A DNA stretch of 64,000 nucleotides, from the NCBI RefSeq assembly GCF_002975175.1, contig NZ_PCNZ01000020.1:29941-93940 (forward strand). The letters run 5' to 3'. Position 1 is the first letter of the stretch; the number at the start of each line of letters is the position of its first letter. The DNA comes from Bacillus sp. MYb209. Its GTDB lineage: Bacteria > Bacillota > Bacilli > Bacillales > Bacillaceae_G. The notes beneath the pieces are model-generated. The model was not told the origin of the DNA, did not search any database, and worked only from the letters and a program-made list of their open reading frames with translations. Shown piece by piece: positions 15,630 to 23,328 of this stretch. The position numbers and the translations under genes were made by a program.

Positions 15630-15693
15630 TTACAAAAGTGTAATTTTCTTGTAAGCTAATTCGATAGTGACTTCCCCCAATCTCTTATACAAT
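15630..15693 (+). promoter_or_regulatory. TTACA-N4-TGTAA box and promoter, peptide operon 3
   Basis: TTACA (15630-15634), TGTAA (15639-15643), direct repeat TGTAA at 15650, TTCGATAGTGAC, and TACAAT (15688-15693) 45 nt after the box. Confidence 0.75.
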
Positions 15694-15738
15694 TAAGTCA
15701 GAAAGTAACAACAACCATTTGAAAAGGAGCGGATATAT

Positions 15739-15840
15739 ATGATGAACAATTTTAAAACGAACAATTTCTTAAATACAATGGGCATGGTATTATCCGCTCT
15801 TGTCGATGCAAAAACTGTTGCTACTACATTAAACAAGTAA
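15739..15840 (+). CDS. 33-aa LVDAKAV-type peptide, copy 3
   Basis: A 33-codon ORF after AAAAGGAGCGG. The core FLNTMGMVLSALVDAKTV and tail TTLNK make it a near-identical paralogue of the peptides at 14486 and 18277, with most differences at the N-terminus. Function unknown. Confidence 0.75.
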   Translation: MMNNFKTNNFLNTMGMVLSALVDAKTVATTLNK

Positions 15841-15852
15841 GGAGAATTTATA

Positions 15853-15948
15853 ATGAATAACATAACTTTTAACAAATTAGATTTTTTAGGATTAGCTAGC
15901 GGCTCGGTTCTTCTTACTGCTTTTATTTACGCTGCTACGCTTATATAA
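15853..15948 (+). CDS. 31-aa hydrophobic partner peptide, copy 3
   Basis: A 31-codon ORF 12 nt after its partner with an AAGGAG site. It has a polar start (MNNITFNKLDF) then one membrane helix (GLASGSVLLTAFIYAATLI), differing from copy 2 at only three positions. Confidence 0.75.
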   Translation: MNNITFNKLDFLGLASGSVLLTAFIYAATLI

Positions 15949-15980
15949 ACTTTGCGTCCCCTTTCCCCTTTATATAGAAG

Positions 15981-16010
15981 AAGACGACCGTCTATGCCCG
16001 GTCGTCTTTT
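15981..16010. terminator. Terminator of peptide operon 3
   Basis: GACGACCG pairs with CGGTCGTC, then TTTTT. Almost identical to the copy-2 terminator. Confidence 0.85.
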
Positions 16011-16150
16011 TAAATTTTTCTTTCCTGTAACTCTTTTAAAAGCTCTATCAGCTCAGCCTGCTGTTCTATCTTCTTACGACCATTCCGATTAATTGCTGCA
16101 AGTTCGCAGGCAACTCCAACGGCAAAGAAAAACAATAAACTTTCTAACAT
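16010..16150 (-). CDS. 46-aa small membrane protein
   Basis: A 46-codon ORF with a perfect GGAGG site, 22 nt after the stop of the DMT transporter gene and probably in its operon. An N-terminal membrane helix (MLESLLFFFAVGVACELAAI) is followed by a charged helical tail (KKIEQQAELIELLKELQERK) likely to form a coiled coil. I do not recognise it. Its stop abuts the terminator of peptide operon 3. Confidence 0.6.
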   Translation of the reverse strand: MLESLLFFFAVGVACELAAINRNGRKKIEQQAELIELLKELQERKI

Positions 16151-16172
16151 GTAAAAATCCTCCAGTTGCCTA

Positions 16173-17141
16173 TTAAACAGCTTGACGCAATTGCTCTTCT
16201 TGTAAAACTTGTTTATTTATATTTTCTTCTTTTCTCTGACAAACATTATTACGAATAAGCGCTGCAATAACAAATAATGTTCCTACTACATCAAATGTCG
16301 TTATTTTATATCCTTGCATCATCATAATAACTAAAGTAGTAATTGGCACAAAGTTAATAAATAAAATACCATTAATTGATGATAAAATTTTCACACCGTA
16401 GTTCCAAGCAAGTAGTGCTATGATACCTGGTAATGTCATCATAAATAACAAATCATATTTCACAATAGAAATCGTTCCCAAGCTTGGAACTGATACATAT
16501 CCAAGTGCCGTAATGATTACAGTTATAATTCCTGTAACTGCTGTCCCAAACACACAAGTTAATGTTGAATAGCGTAATGTTGACCAATCACTACACGTTT
16601 GACCACCCATCGTATAAATAACCCATCCTACAACACCAACAAATATAAACGCTAGTGAAAACATATTATCTTTCAATGTTAAAAAGAAACTCATTTCCCC
16701 TTTCGTAACAACAAATACAGCCCCTACGAATGCGATAATCATGCTCGTTATCATATACTTCTTCGGTTTTATATGTTTATATCCCCATAAAATACAAATT
16801 GAAATCATCGGCATAAGCGCCTCCATAATAGAAGCTACCATTACACCTGATTTTCCCATTAACATTTGTCCTAAAAAAATTAACACATTATATACAGTAA
16901 ACGCCATTGTTCCAAAAAAGACGAGTAACTTCCCTCTTCCTTCTAAGCGAAATGCTTTCTTTCCTTCTTTCATTAGCAATAATACAATCAGTACAATTGC
17001 TACCGCCCCATAACGAATAAACGAAAAATAAAATGGATCTATGTATTCTAGCGCATGATCAGCAACTGGAAACATCGCTCCCCATGACATACTTGCAATT
17101 AAACATGCCAAAGCACCTATTATCATTTGACCTTTTCTCAC
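16173..17141 (-). CDS. EamA/DMT-family transporter
   Basis: A 322-aa membrane protein with about ten hydrophobic helices in two related halves, typical of the drug/metabolite transporter superfamily. The N-terminal half contains SMSWGAMFPVADHALEY and the second GVVGWVIYTMGGQ. It probably exports a metabolite or amino acid. It is transcribed divergently from a LysR-type regulator with a long palindrome between, so that regulator probably controls it. Confidence 0.82.
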   Translation of the reverse strand: MRKGQMIIGALACLIASMSWGAMFPVADHALEYIDPFYFSFIRYGAVAIVLIVLLLMKEGKKAFRLEGRGKLLVFFGTMAFTVYNVLIFLGQMLMGKSGVMVASIMEALMPMISICILWGYKHIKPKKYMITSMIIAFVGAVFVVTKGEMSFFLTLKDNMFSLAFIFVGVVGWVIYTMGGQTCSDWSTLRYSTLTCVFGTAVTGIITVIITALGYVSVPSLGTISIVKYDLLFMMTLPGIIALLAWNYGVKILSSINGILFINFVPITTLVIMMMQGYKITTFDVVGTLFVIAALIRNNVCQRKEENINKQVLQEEQLRQAV

Positions 17142-17218
17142 TACAATCCCCCGCTTCTATCTATTTGCACAAAGAGAATTGTAAAAGAAAAAATATATCA
17201 CGTAAAATGATTCAAAAT

Positions 17219-17253
17219 GATGTTAACTATCATTTATAATGATAGTTAACATC
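17219..17253. promoter_or_regulatory. 35-nt perfect palindrome, likely LysR operator
   Basis: Arms GATGTTAACTATCATT and AATGATAGTTAACATC around a TAT centre lie between the divergent transporter and LysR genes, ending 15 nt before the LysR start codon. Confidence 0.7.
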
Positions 17254-17268
17254 AAGGAGGAACATAAA

Positions 17269-18135
17269 ATGGAATTACGAGACTTACAAATCTTCCAAAG
17301 CGTTGCCGACCGCGGTAGTGTAAGTAACGCAGCAAAGGAATTAAATTACGTACAATCAAATGTAACCGCACGTATTAAACAATTAGAAAACGAGCTGAAA
17401 ACCCCGCTCTTTTACCGTCATAAGCGAGGTATGACTTTAACAGCTGAAGGCAGAAAAATGCTCGTTTATGTTAATAAAATTTTGCAAGATGTCGAAGAGC
17501 TAAAACAAGTATTTTTAGATAGTGAAACACCATCTGGTATATTAAAAATTGGTACAGTCGAAACAGTCAGTACATTACCTACCATCTTGTCTTCTTACTA
17601 TAAAAGCTATCCAAATGTCGATTTATCATTACAAGCCGGTCTAACGGAAGAACTTATTAGAGAAGTACTTGATCATCAATTAGATGGTGCCTTTATATCA
17701 GGTCCTATTAAACATCCACTAATTGAACAATACGATGTTAGTACCGAAAAATTAATGCTTGTTACACAAAATAAAGCTTTTCATATAGAAGAATTTACTA
17801 CGACACCCCTACTCGTTTTTAATCAAGGATGTGGGTACCGTTCCAAGCTAGAACGATGGCTTAAAGATGAAGGTTTGCTACCAAAAAGAATTATGGAATT
17901 TAACATATTAGAAACAATATTAAATAGTGTGGCGCTCGGTCTTGGGATTACACTCGTCCCCCAGTCTGCGGTGCAGCACCTTTCTACAGCAGGTAAAGTA
18001 CACTGCCATCCAATTCCCGAGAAATACGATAGTATTTCAACTGTTTTCATTCGCCGTAAAGATAGCTACATGAGCAATTTGATGCACAGCTTTTTAAAAA
18101 CAATTAAGGAACAACATCATATCAATATGCTTTAA
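17269..18135 (+). CDS. LysR-family transcriptional regulator
   Basis: A 288-aa regulator with a winged helix-turn-helix (residues 1-60: [20 protein letters not shown], then [14 protein letters not shown]) and a two-lobed effector domain (about 88-288). The ATG at 17269 has an AAGGAGG site; the in-frame upstream extension to 17239 would read through the palindrome. It presumably binds the palindrome upstream and controls the divergent DMT transporter in response to an unknown metabolite. Confidence 0.85.
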   Translation: MELRDLQIFQSVADRGSVSNAAKELNYVQSNVTARIKQLENELKTPLFYRHKRGMTLTAEGRKMLVYVNKILQDVEELKQVFLDSETPSGILKIGTVETVSTLPTILSSYYKSYPNVDLSLQAGLTEELIREVLDHQLDGAFISGPIKHPLIEQYDVSTEKLMLVTQNKAFHIEEFTTTPLLVFNQGCGYRSKLERWLKDEGLLPKRIMEFNILETILNSVALGLGITLVPQSAVQHLSTAGKVHCHPIPEKYDSISTVFIRRKDSYMSNLMHSFLKTIKEQHHINML

Positions 18136-18165
18136 AAGACATTCTTACACGAATGTCTTTTTTTC

Positions 18166-18229
18166 TTACAAAAGTGTAATTCTCTCGTAAGCTAATTCGA
18201 TAGTTACAACTACCTATATTTCATATAAT
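18166..18229 (+). promoter_or_regulatory. TTACA-N4-TGTAA box and promoter, peptide operon 4
   Basis: TTACA (18166-18170), TGTAA (18175-18179), half-site CGTAA (18186-18190), TTCGATAGTTAC, and TATAAT (18224-18229) 45 nt after the box. Confidence 0.75.
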
Positions 18230-18276
18230 TAAGACAGAAAGCAGGGCAACAACAATTCGAAAAGGAGCGGATACGT

Positions 18277-18378
18277 ATGATGAACAAAATGAAATCAAAC
18301 AAATTTTTAAATACAATGGGCATGGTGCTATCCGCACTTGTCGATGCAAAAGCAGTTGCAACTACATTAAACAAATAA
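18277..18378 (+). CDS. 33-aa LVDAKAV-type peptide, copy 4
   Basis: A 33-codon ORF after AAAAGGAGCGG. The peptide has FLNTMGMVLSALVDAKAV and ends TTLNK. Silent third-position differences from copies 2 and 3 suggest protein-level conservation. Function unknown. Confidence 0.75.
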   Translation: MMNKMKSNKFLNTMGMVLSALVDAKAVATTLNK

Positions 18379-18387
18379 GGAGAGATT

Positions 18388-18492
18388 ATGATGAACAATA
18401 GTACTTTCAACAAATCAGATTTTATCGGACTTGCAAGTGGAGCGACTCTTCTTACAGCTTTCATTTACGCACTTGCTCAAAGTCTCGTTTAA
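18388..18492 (+). CDS. 34-aa hydrophobic partner peptide, copy 4
   Basis: Partner ORF with an AAGGAG site; two consecutive ATG codons (18388, 18391) are both usable. It has a polar start with TFNKSDF then a membrane helix (GLASGATLLTAFIYALAQSLV). The C-terminus diverges from copies 2 and 3. Confidence 0.72.
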   Translation: MMNNSTFNKSDFIGLASGATLLTAFIYALAQSLV

Positions 18493-18523
18493 CAATTTGT
18501 TTCCCCAATCCCCTTTATATAGA

Positions 18524-18557
18524 AAAGGCTGCTCGTCTTATAGACAAGCAGCTTTTT
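18524..18557. terminator. Terminator of peptide operon 4
   Basis: GCTGCTCGTCT pairs with AGACAAGCAGC (one G-T pair), then TTTTT. It abuts the convergent regulator gene. Confidence 0.85.
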
Positions 18558-19476
18558 AGTTTGTTTCATATATAATTTGGCCTGTTTTGCTTATATCATA
18601 TCCACTAATTGCTTTTAATTCATTGTGAAACTCTTCAGATTGCAAAATTCCTTTTATAACCTCAATAAGTTCCTCATTTTCTTTATTCTTCAGAAGTACT
18701 AAATCATACTGTTCTTTCATTATCGGAATAAAGTCTACATTTACAATTTGGGAAAACTTTTCTGATCCTACCCCAACATCAGCTTTTCCATTCGCGACTT
18801 GCGAAGCAACACCAAGGTGATTCGATTCTTCCCATTCATACCCGCTAATATCTTCTTTATTTAATTTTTGAATTCGCAATTGCTCATCCACTAACACCCT
18901 AATACCAGAACCTTTTTCTCGATTTACAAATCGTATAGATGAATGAGCTAAATCAGCCCATGTTTTTATATTTTGTGGATTCCCTTTTTGCACATAAAAC
19001 CCAACATTTCTTGCTAATAAATTAATCATAATATATGGTTGTCCAACTAAAATACGTTTTACGTAAGGAACATTATATGTACCTGTTTCGCCATCAAATA
19101 AATGCAAACTAACGACGCTTCCTTCTCCTTGGTACATCTTCACCAAACTCGTTAAACTACCTTGATATGCTCTTAATATATTAGAGTTTGGTAAACGATT
19201 TTCTATATGTTTTGCCAACATATCTAACGTTAGTTCTTGACCACTAATGATGCGTGTATTCGAACTACTAATTTCGGCCTTCCTTACAGGAGTAAATTGC
19301 GTCTTACCTGTTTTCATTTGCTTTATATATTGTTCTAAATCAGCTGCATCAATGCGCATTTGTCTACCAACCCTATAAGAAGGAAGTTCTCCTTTTTTAA
19401 TTAAGTCGTATACAGTTAATTTTGATACTTTTAATCGCTTTGCTACTTCTTCCGTTGTGTAGGAATGATGATCCAT
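18556..19476 (-). CDS. HTH regulator with molybdate-type PBP domain
   Basis: A 306-aa protein combining an excisionase-like helix-turn-helix (residues 4-55: YTTEEVAKRLKVSKLTVYDL, then YRVGRQMRI) with a type-2 periplasmic-binding-like domain (about 80-300; NREKGSGIRVLVDEQL is the ligand-loop pattern). Such cytosolic fusions sense molybdate, tungstate or related oxyanions. It is divergent from modAB with repeated palindromic sites between, so it most likely regulates them. The ATG at 19476 follows GAGG; upstream in-frame ATGs lack a ribosome binding site. Confidence 0.8.
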   Translation of the reverse strand: MDHHSYTTEEVAKRLKVSKLTVYDLIKKGELPSYRVGRQMRIDAADLEQYIKQMKTGKTQFTPVRKAEISSSNTRIISGQELTLDMLAKHIENRLPNSNILRAYQGSLTSLVKMYQGEGSVVSLHLFDGETGTYNVPYVKRILVGQPYIMINLLARNVGFYVQKGNPQNIKTWADLAHSSIRFVNREKGSGIRVLVDEQLRIQKLNKEDISGYEWEESNHLGVASQVANGKADVGVGSEKFSQIVNVDFIPIMKEQYDLVLLKNKENEELIEVIKGILQSEEFHNELKAISGYDISKTGQIIYETN

Positions 19477-19561
19477 AGACGATTCCTCACTTTCTCCCTT
19501 CATTGTAACAAAGAAAAGAATATTTCTCCTAGTTTTTAAAAACAACTATATCGTTCAAATT

Positions 19562-19613
19562 ATATTCAATTATAACTAGTTATAATTAGTTATATTTAGT
19601 TATAATTGAATAT
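19562..19613. promoter_or_regulatory. Nested operator repeats between regulator and modA
   Basis: Perfect 17-bp arms (ATATTCAATTATAACTA and its complement) enclose three direct repeats TAGTTATAAT, TAGTTATATT, TAGTTATAAT at exact 10-bp spacing. This resembles a multimeric operator overlapping the divergent promoters. Confidence 0.7.
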
Positions 19614-19637
19614 GTCAAAACGAAAGGGGATTTTTTT

Positions 19638-20444
19638 ATGAACAAATTCACATTACGATCCATCGGGGCACTTATACTTTCTTTCCTTCTTATATTTAGT
19701 GCTGCTTGTACAAGCGGGGAAAAGAAAGAAAAGTCAGCTGCTAAAGAGGGAAAAACAGTCGAACTGACTATATCAGCTGCTGCTAGCTTACAAGATGCAT
19801 TAAAAGAAATTGAAAAACAATATAAAGAGAAAGAGCCTAACATTAAACTTTCTTTTAACTTCGGTGCTTCTGGTGCACTTCAACAACAAATTGAACAAGG
19901 TGCACCTGCTGATTTATTCTTCTCTGCAGCAGAGGATAAATTCCAAACTCTTGTTAAAAAAGGATTCATTAATGAAAAAGAAGGGAAAAATCTTCTTGGA
20001 AATGAACTAGTTCTAGTCGTTCCAAAAGATAGTTCTCTTACAAAATTTCAAGATTTAAAAGATGAAAAAATCAAGAAAATTGCACTTGGTACACCTGAAT
20101 CTGTACCTGCAGGAAAATATGCAAAAGCTTCTCTCACACATGAAAATCTTTGGAATGACGTTCAAAATAAAATCGTATTTACAAAAGATGTTCGCCAAGT
20201 GTTAACATATGTAGAAACAGGTAATGTTGATGCTGGTATTGTATACAAAACAGATGCTCTCATTTCAGACAAAGTAAAAATTGGCGAGACGGCAGCAGCT
20301 ACTTCTCATGAGCCAATCCACTATCCTTTAGGCGTAATAAAAGAATCAAAGCATAAGAAAGAGGCGACTTCATTCTATGAGTATTTACAATCAAAAGATG
20401 CGCAATCTATCTTTAAGAAATACGGATTTACTGTCCTATCATAA
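19638..20444 (+). CDS. modA: Molybdate ABC transporter substrate-binding lipoprotein
   Basis: A 268-aa lipoprotein with a signal peptide ending in lipobox FSAAC (Cys24) and the ModA pattern: LTISAAASLQDALKEIE, FNFGASGALQQQIEQGAPAD, GTPESVPAGKYA and VETGNVDAGIVYKTDA, which supply the oxyanion-binding residues. It captures molybdate (or tungstate) outside the membrane for ModB, encoded 5 nt downstream. Confidence 0.92.
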   Translation: MNKFTLRSIGALILSFLLIFSAACTSGEKKEKSAAKEGKTVELTISAAASLQDALKEIEKQYKEKEPNIKLSFNFGASGALQQQIEQGAPADLFFSAAEDKFQTLVKKGFINEKEGKNLLGNELVLVVPKDSSLTKFQDLKDEKIKKIALGTPESVPAGKYAKASLTHENLWNDVQNKIVFTKDVRQVLTYVETGNVDAGIVYKTDALISDKVKIGETAAATSHEPIHYPLGVIKESKHKKEATSFYEYLQSKDAQSIFKKYGFTVLS

Positions 20445-20449
20445 TTGCT

Positions 20450-21124
20450 ATGAACTTTGATGCTATTTTGTCACCAGTCTTTCTATCCTTACGAGTAGCT
20501 GCATGCGCCACCATTATCGTTACAATTTTAGGAACGATTATCGGGCGAGCGCTAGCACGCTCCTCATGGCGATATAAAGTAATATTAGAAACTATTTTCT
20601 TATTACCAATGGTGCTTCCACCAACTGTTATCGGCTTTTTTCTAATTATCATTTTCGGAAATAACAGTCCCATTGGAAAGTGGATTGAATCATTATTTCA
20701 GCAGTCCATTATGTTTACATCTACTGCTGCTATCATTGCTTCTACAGTCGTTGCATTTCCGCTCATGTACCAATCAGCAAAAACAGGATTCTCTATCGCA
20801 AATGTACAAATTGAAGATGGCGCGCGCGATCTTGGTGCAAGTGAATATCAAGTTTTTCTACATGTTACACTCCCGCTTGCATTTCCTGCGTTACTAAGTG
20901 GTATGATTTTAAGCTTTGTTCGCGCACTCGGTGAATTTGGTGCAACTTTAATGTTTGCAGGAAATATACCTGGCAAAACTCAGACGATTCCAACGGCGAT
21001 TTATATGGCTATTGATGCAAGTAATATGCAACTAGCTTGGACACTTGTAATCATAACGATTAGTATGTCCCTTTTATTCTTACTATGTATTCAACTCATT
21101 AATAGAAAAATCACTACTTCTTAA
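20450..21124 (+). CDS. modB: Molybdate ABC transporter permease
   Basis: A 224-aa permease with five membrane helices and the EAA-loop signature (EDGARDLGASEYQVFLHVTL), ending in helices with FVRALGEFGATLMFAGN, as in ModB. It follows modA by 5 nt. No modC ATPase gene comes after it: a terminator and then glcU follow, so the ATPase must come from elsewhere. Confidence 0.92.
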   Translation: MNFDAILSPVFLSLRVAACATIIVTILGTIIGRALARSSWRYKVILETIFLLPMVLPPTVIGFFLIIIFGNNSPIGKWIESLFQQSIMFTSTAAIIASTVVAFPLMYQSAKTGFSIANVQIEDGARDLGASEYQVFLHVTLPLAFPALLSGMILSFVRALGEFGATLMFAGNIPGKTQTIPTAIYMAIDASNMQLAWTLVIITISMSLLFLLCIQLINRKITTS

Positions 21125-21151
21125 AGCAACTTTCGACAAAAGTTGCTTTTT
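21123..21151 (+). terminator. Terminator of modAB
   Basis: AAAGCAACTTT pairs with AAAGTTGCTTT, then T-rich sequence. Confidence 0.85.
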
Positions 21152-21327
21152 ATTTCCCGAAAAATAAAATGATTTTATTAATGACTTAATTTTATTTCTT
21201 ATTTAAATATACATTTTATTTGAATTCACTTTCTAAAATAGGTAATTTCCTGTTATTATATGAAAGTGTTTCAAAAAATGAAGAAATGAAAACGCATTTA
21301 TATCGTAAATTCTTCATCCTGTTTTAG

Positions 21328-21370
21328 CGATCGGTAATCTTCTACTCTATTAGTGGGGCATTACCGATCG
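21328..21370 (+). promoter_or_regulatory. Inverted repeat upstream of glcU
   Basis: Perfect 11-bp arms CGATCGGTAAT and ATTACCGATCG around a 21-nt loop lie about 50 nt before glcU. It could be an operator or a leader hairpin; there is no T tract, so it is not a simple terminator. Confidence 0.5.
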
Positions 21371-21421
21371 TTAGAACGATATGTAATTATATTGGTATAG
21401 AAAACCGAAGGGAGTCTTGTA

Positions 21422-22273
21422 ATGGACATTTTATTAGCGCTTCTTCCTGCAATCGCATGGGGAAACATCTTATTAGTAAGCGTAAAAATGGGCGGTGGTG
21501 CATATAGCCAAACGGTAGGTATGACAATCGGTGCTCTATTCTTCGCAACAATTATGTATGTATTTACTCAACCAACTTTAACAATGACAGTCTTGATTGT
21601 TGGCTTTATTTCAGGTTTATTCTGGGCTTTAGGACAAGTAAACCAATTAAAAACAGTTGAAAAACTAGGTGTTTCAACTACTGTAACTATTTCTACTGGT
21701 ATGCAACTTGTTGCAACTTCTATCTTTGGAGTTATCGCTTTTCGTGAGTGGACTACTACTACAACGATTGTTCTGGGAACGATTGCAATCCTATTAATCG
21801 TAGTTGGTGTTGTATTCACATCACTAGATGATAAAGAAAATGCACAGCCACCAGGACAATTGAAAAAGGGACTTCTTACTTTAATTGTTTCTACTTTCGG
21901 TTATCTTGTATATGTAATTATTATTCGTTGGTATAACATTGATGGTTGGTCTGCTATTTTACCACAGGCAGTTGGTATGTTTGTTGGTGCAGTTGTACTG
22001 ACATCTAAACATAAACCATTTAACAAATATGCAATGCGTAATGCTTTATCTGGTTTACTATGGGGAACAGGAAACTTATTCTTACTTCTTTCATTACCAC
22101 GTGTTGGAGTAGCAACAAGCTTCCCATTATCTCAAACTGGAATCGTTATCTCAACATTCGGTGCGATTGTCTTCTTAGGTGAAAAGAAAACAAAACGTCA
22201 ATTGATCTTTATTGCACTAGGTAGTGTTTTAATTATCGGCGGCGCTGTATTGCTTGGTATGACAAAAGCATAA
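21422..22273 (+). CDS. glcU: GRP-family glucose/ribose uptake protein
   Basis: A 283-aa protein of ten membrane helices in the DMT superfamily's GRP sugar-transporter branch. It begins DILLALLPAIAWGNILLVSVKMGGG, cut here as MDILLALLPAIAWG then NILLVSV, with FWALGQVNQLKTVEKLGVS and SFPLSQTGIVIS matching GlcU/RbsU. It should be a proton-driven glucose uptake permease. It is often paired with glucose dehydrogenase; here it stands alone with its own terminator. Confidence 0.85.
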   Translation: MDILLALLPAIAWGNILLVSVKMGGGAYSQTVGMTIGALFFATIMYVFTQPTLTMTVLIVGFISGLFWALGQVNQLKTVEKLGVSTTVTISTGMQLVATSIFGVIAFREWTTTTTIVLGTIAILLIVVGVVFTSLDDKENAQPPGQLKKGLLTLIVSTFGYLVYVIIIRWYNIDGWSAILPQAVGMFVGAVVLTSKHKPFNKYAMRNALSGLLWGTGNLFLLLSLPRVGVATSFPLSQTGIVISTFGAIVFLGEKKTKRQLIFIALGSVLIIGGAVLLGMTKA

Positions 22274-22290
22274 ACTTATAATCTATTAAC

Positions 22291-22324
22291 AAACCCCTGA
22301 AGCATATGCGCTTCAGGGGTTTTC
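22291..22324 (+). terminator. Terminator of glcU
   Basis: AACCCCTGAAGC pairs with GCTTCAGGGGTT, then TTTC. Confidence 0.85.
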
Positions 22325-22523
22325 TGATTACAATTATTTTCTAAATATAATTATTTATACGATCTTGTTTTTTATAATTCCTCTTCCATTCTAGCAAGCC
22401 ATCGATACACAAAACCTCCCCCCTTACCTATTCCACTTACGATAAGCCTTTTCTTTTTACAAAATTCTCTTAAAAATGGTATCGTTTTTTATAACATATT
22501 CTCATCAGAAAGGAATAAAGGAT

Positions 22524-23327
22524 ATGCCTAATAAACATCGAATTTTATTTATTGGTGCCGGTCGTATGGCAGAAGCTATATTTGCCGGACTACTTACAAC
22601 AAGTAAAGAATACATCGAAGAAATTATTGTTTCCAATCGAAGCAACATAGAAAAATTGAAGCAATTACAAAATCAATATGATATATCTGTTACAACTGAT
22701 TGGAAACAACATATTAAATCTGTAGATACAATTGTTTTAGCAATGCCACCTGTCGCACATGAACAGCTATTAGCGGAGCTTTCTCCTCTTCTAACTGATC
22801 AATTTGTTGTGACAGTTGCTGCTGGAATCGGACCATCTTATCTAGAAGAAAGACTCCCTCAAGGAATACCTGTTGCTTGGATTATGCCAAATACAGCTGC
22901 TGGAATTGGCAAGTCTATCTCCTTATATACGACGGGACATTCTGTAGATGAAACACATCAAGAAACGTTACAACTTCTTTTAAAAGGCATCGGTACCTCG
23001 CAACCTTGTACCGAAGAGGAAGTTCACCAACTTACCGCAGTTACTGGTAGTGCACCTGCTTTCCTCTATCACTTTGCTGAAGGTTTAATTGAAGCAACGA
23101 AAAGCTATGGTATTGATGAGGAAACAGCAAAACACCTTGTTATTCAAATGATTGCTGGCTCTGCCGCTATGCTCCAGCAAAATCAGGATCCAGCTATGCT
23201 CCGCGAACAAGTAACAACACCAGGAGGTTCAACGGCTGAAGGCTTAAAAGTTCTATATGAAAATAATTTTTTAGGAGTCATTCAACAAGCAGTTGAAGCA
23301 ACCAATAAAAAAGCTAGGGGGAATTAA
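22524..23327 (+). CDS. proC: Pyrroline-5-carboxylate reductase
   Basis: A 267-aa NAD(P)H enzyme of the last step of proline synthesis. The N-terminal Rossmann motif is [11 protein letters not shown], the C-terminal half has [19 protein letters not shown] and the signature region [16 protein letters not shown], all typical of ProC. The ATG at 22524 is preferred because AAAGGA lies upstream; the 16-aa extension to 22476 lacks a site. It sits 1 nt before the aldo-keto reductase gene, so the two are cotranscribed. The group has several ProC paralogues. Confidence 0.88.
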   Translation: MPNKHRILFIGAGRMAEAIFAGLLTTSKEYIEEIIVSNRSNIEKLKQLQNQYDISVTTDWKQHIKSVDTIVLAMPPVAHEQLLAELSPLLTDQFVVTVAAGIGPSYLEERLPQGIPVAWIMPNTAAGIGKSISLYTTGHSVDETHQETLQLLLKGIGTSQPCTEEEVHQLTAVTGSAPAFLYHFAEGLIEATKSYGIDEETAKHLVIQMIAGSAAMLQQNQDPAMLREQVTTPGGSTAEGLKVLYENNFLGVIQQAVEATNKKARGN

Positions 23328-23328
23328 T

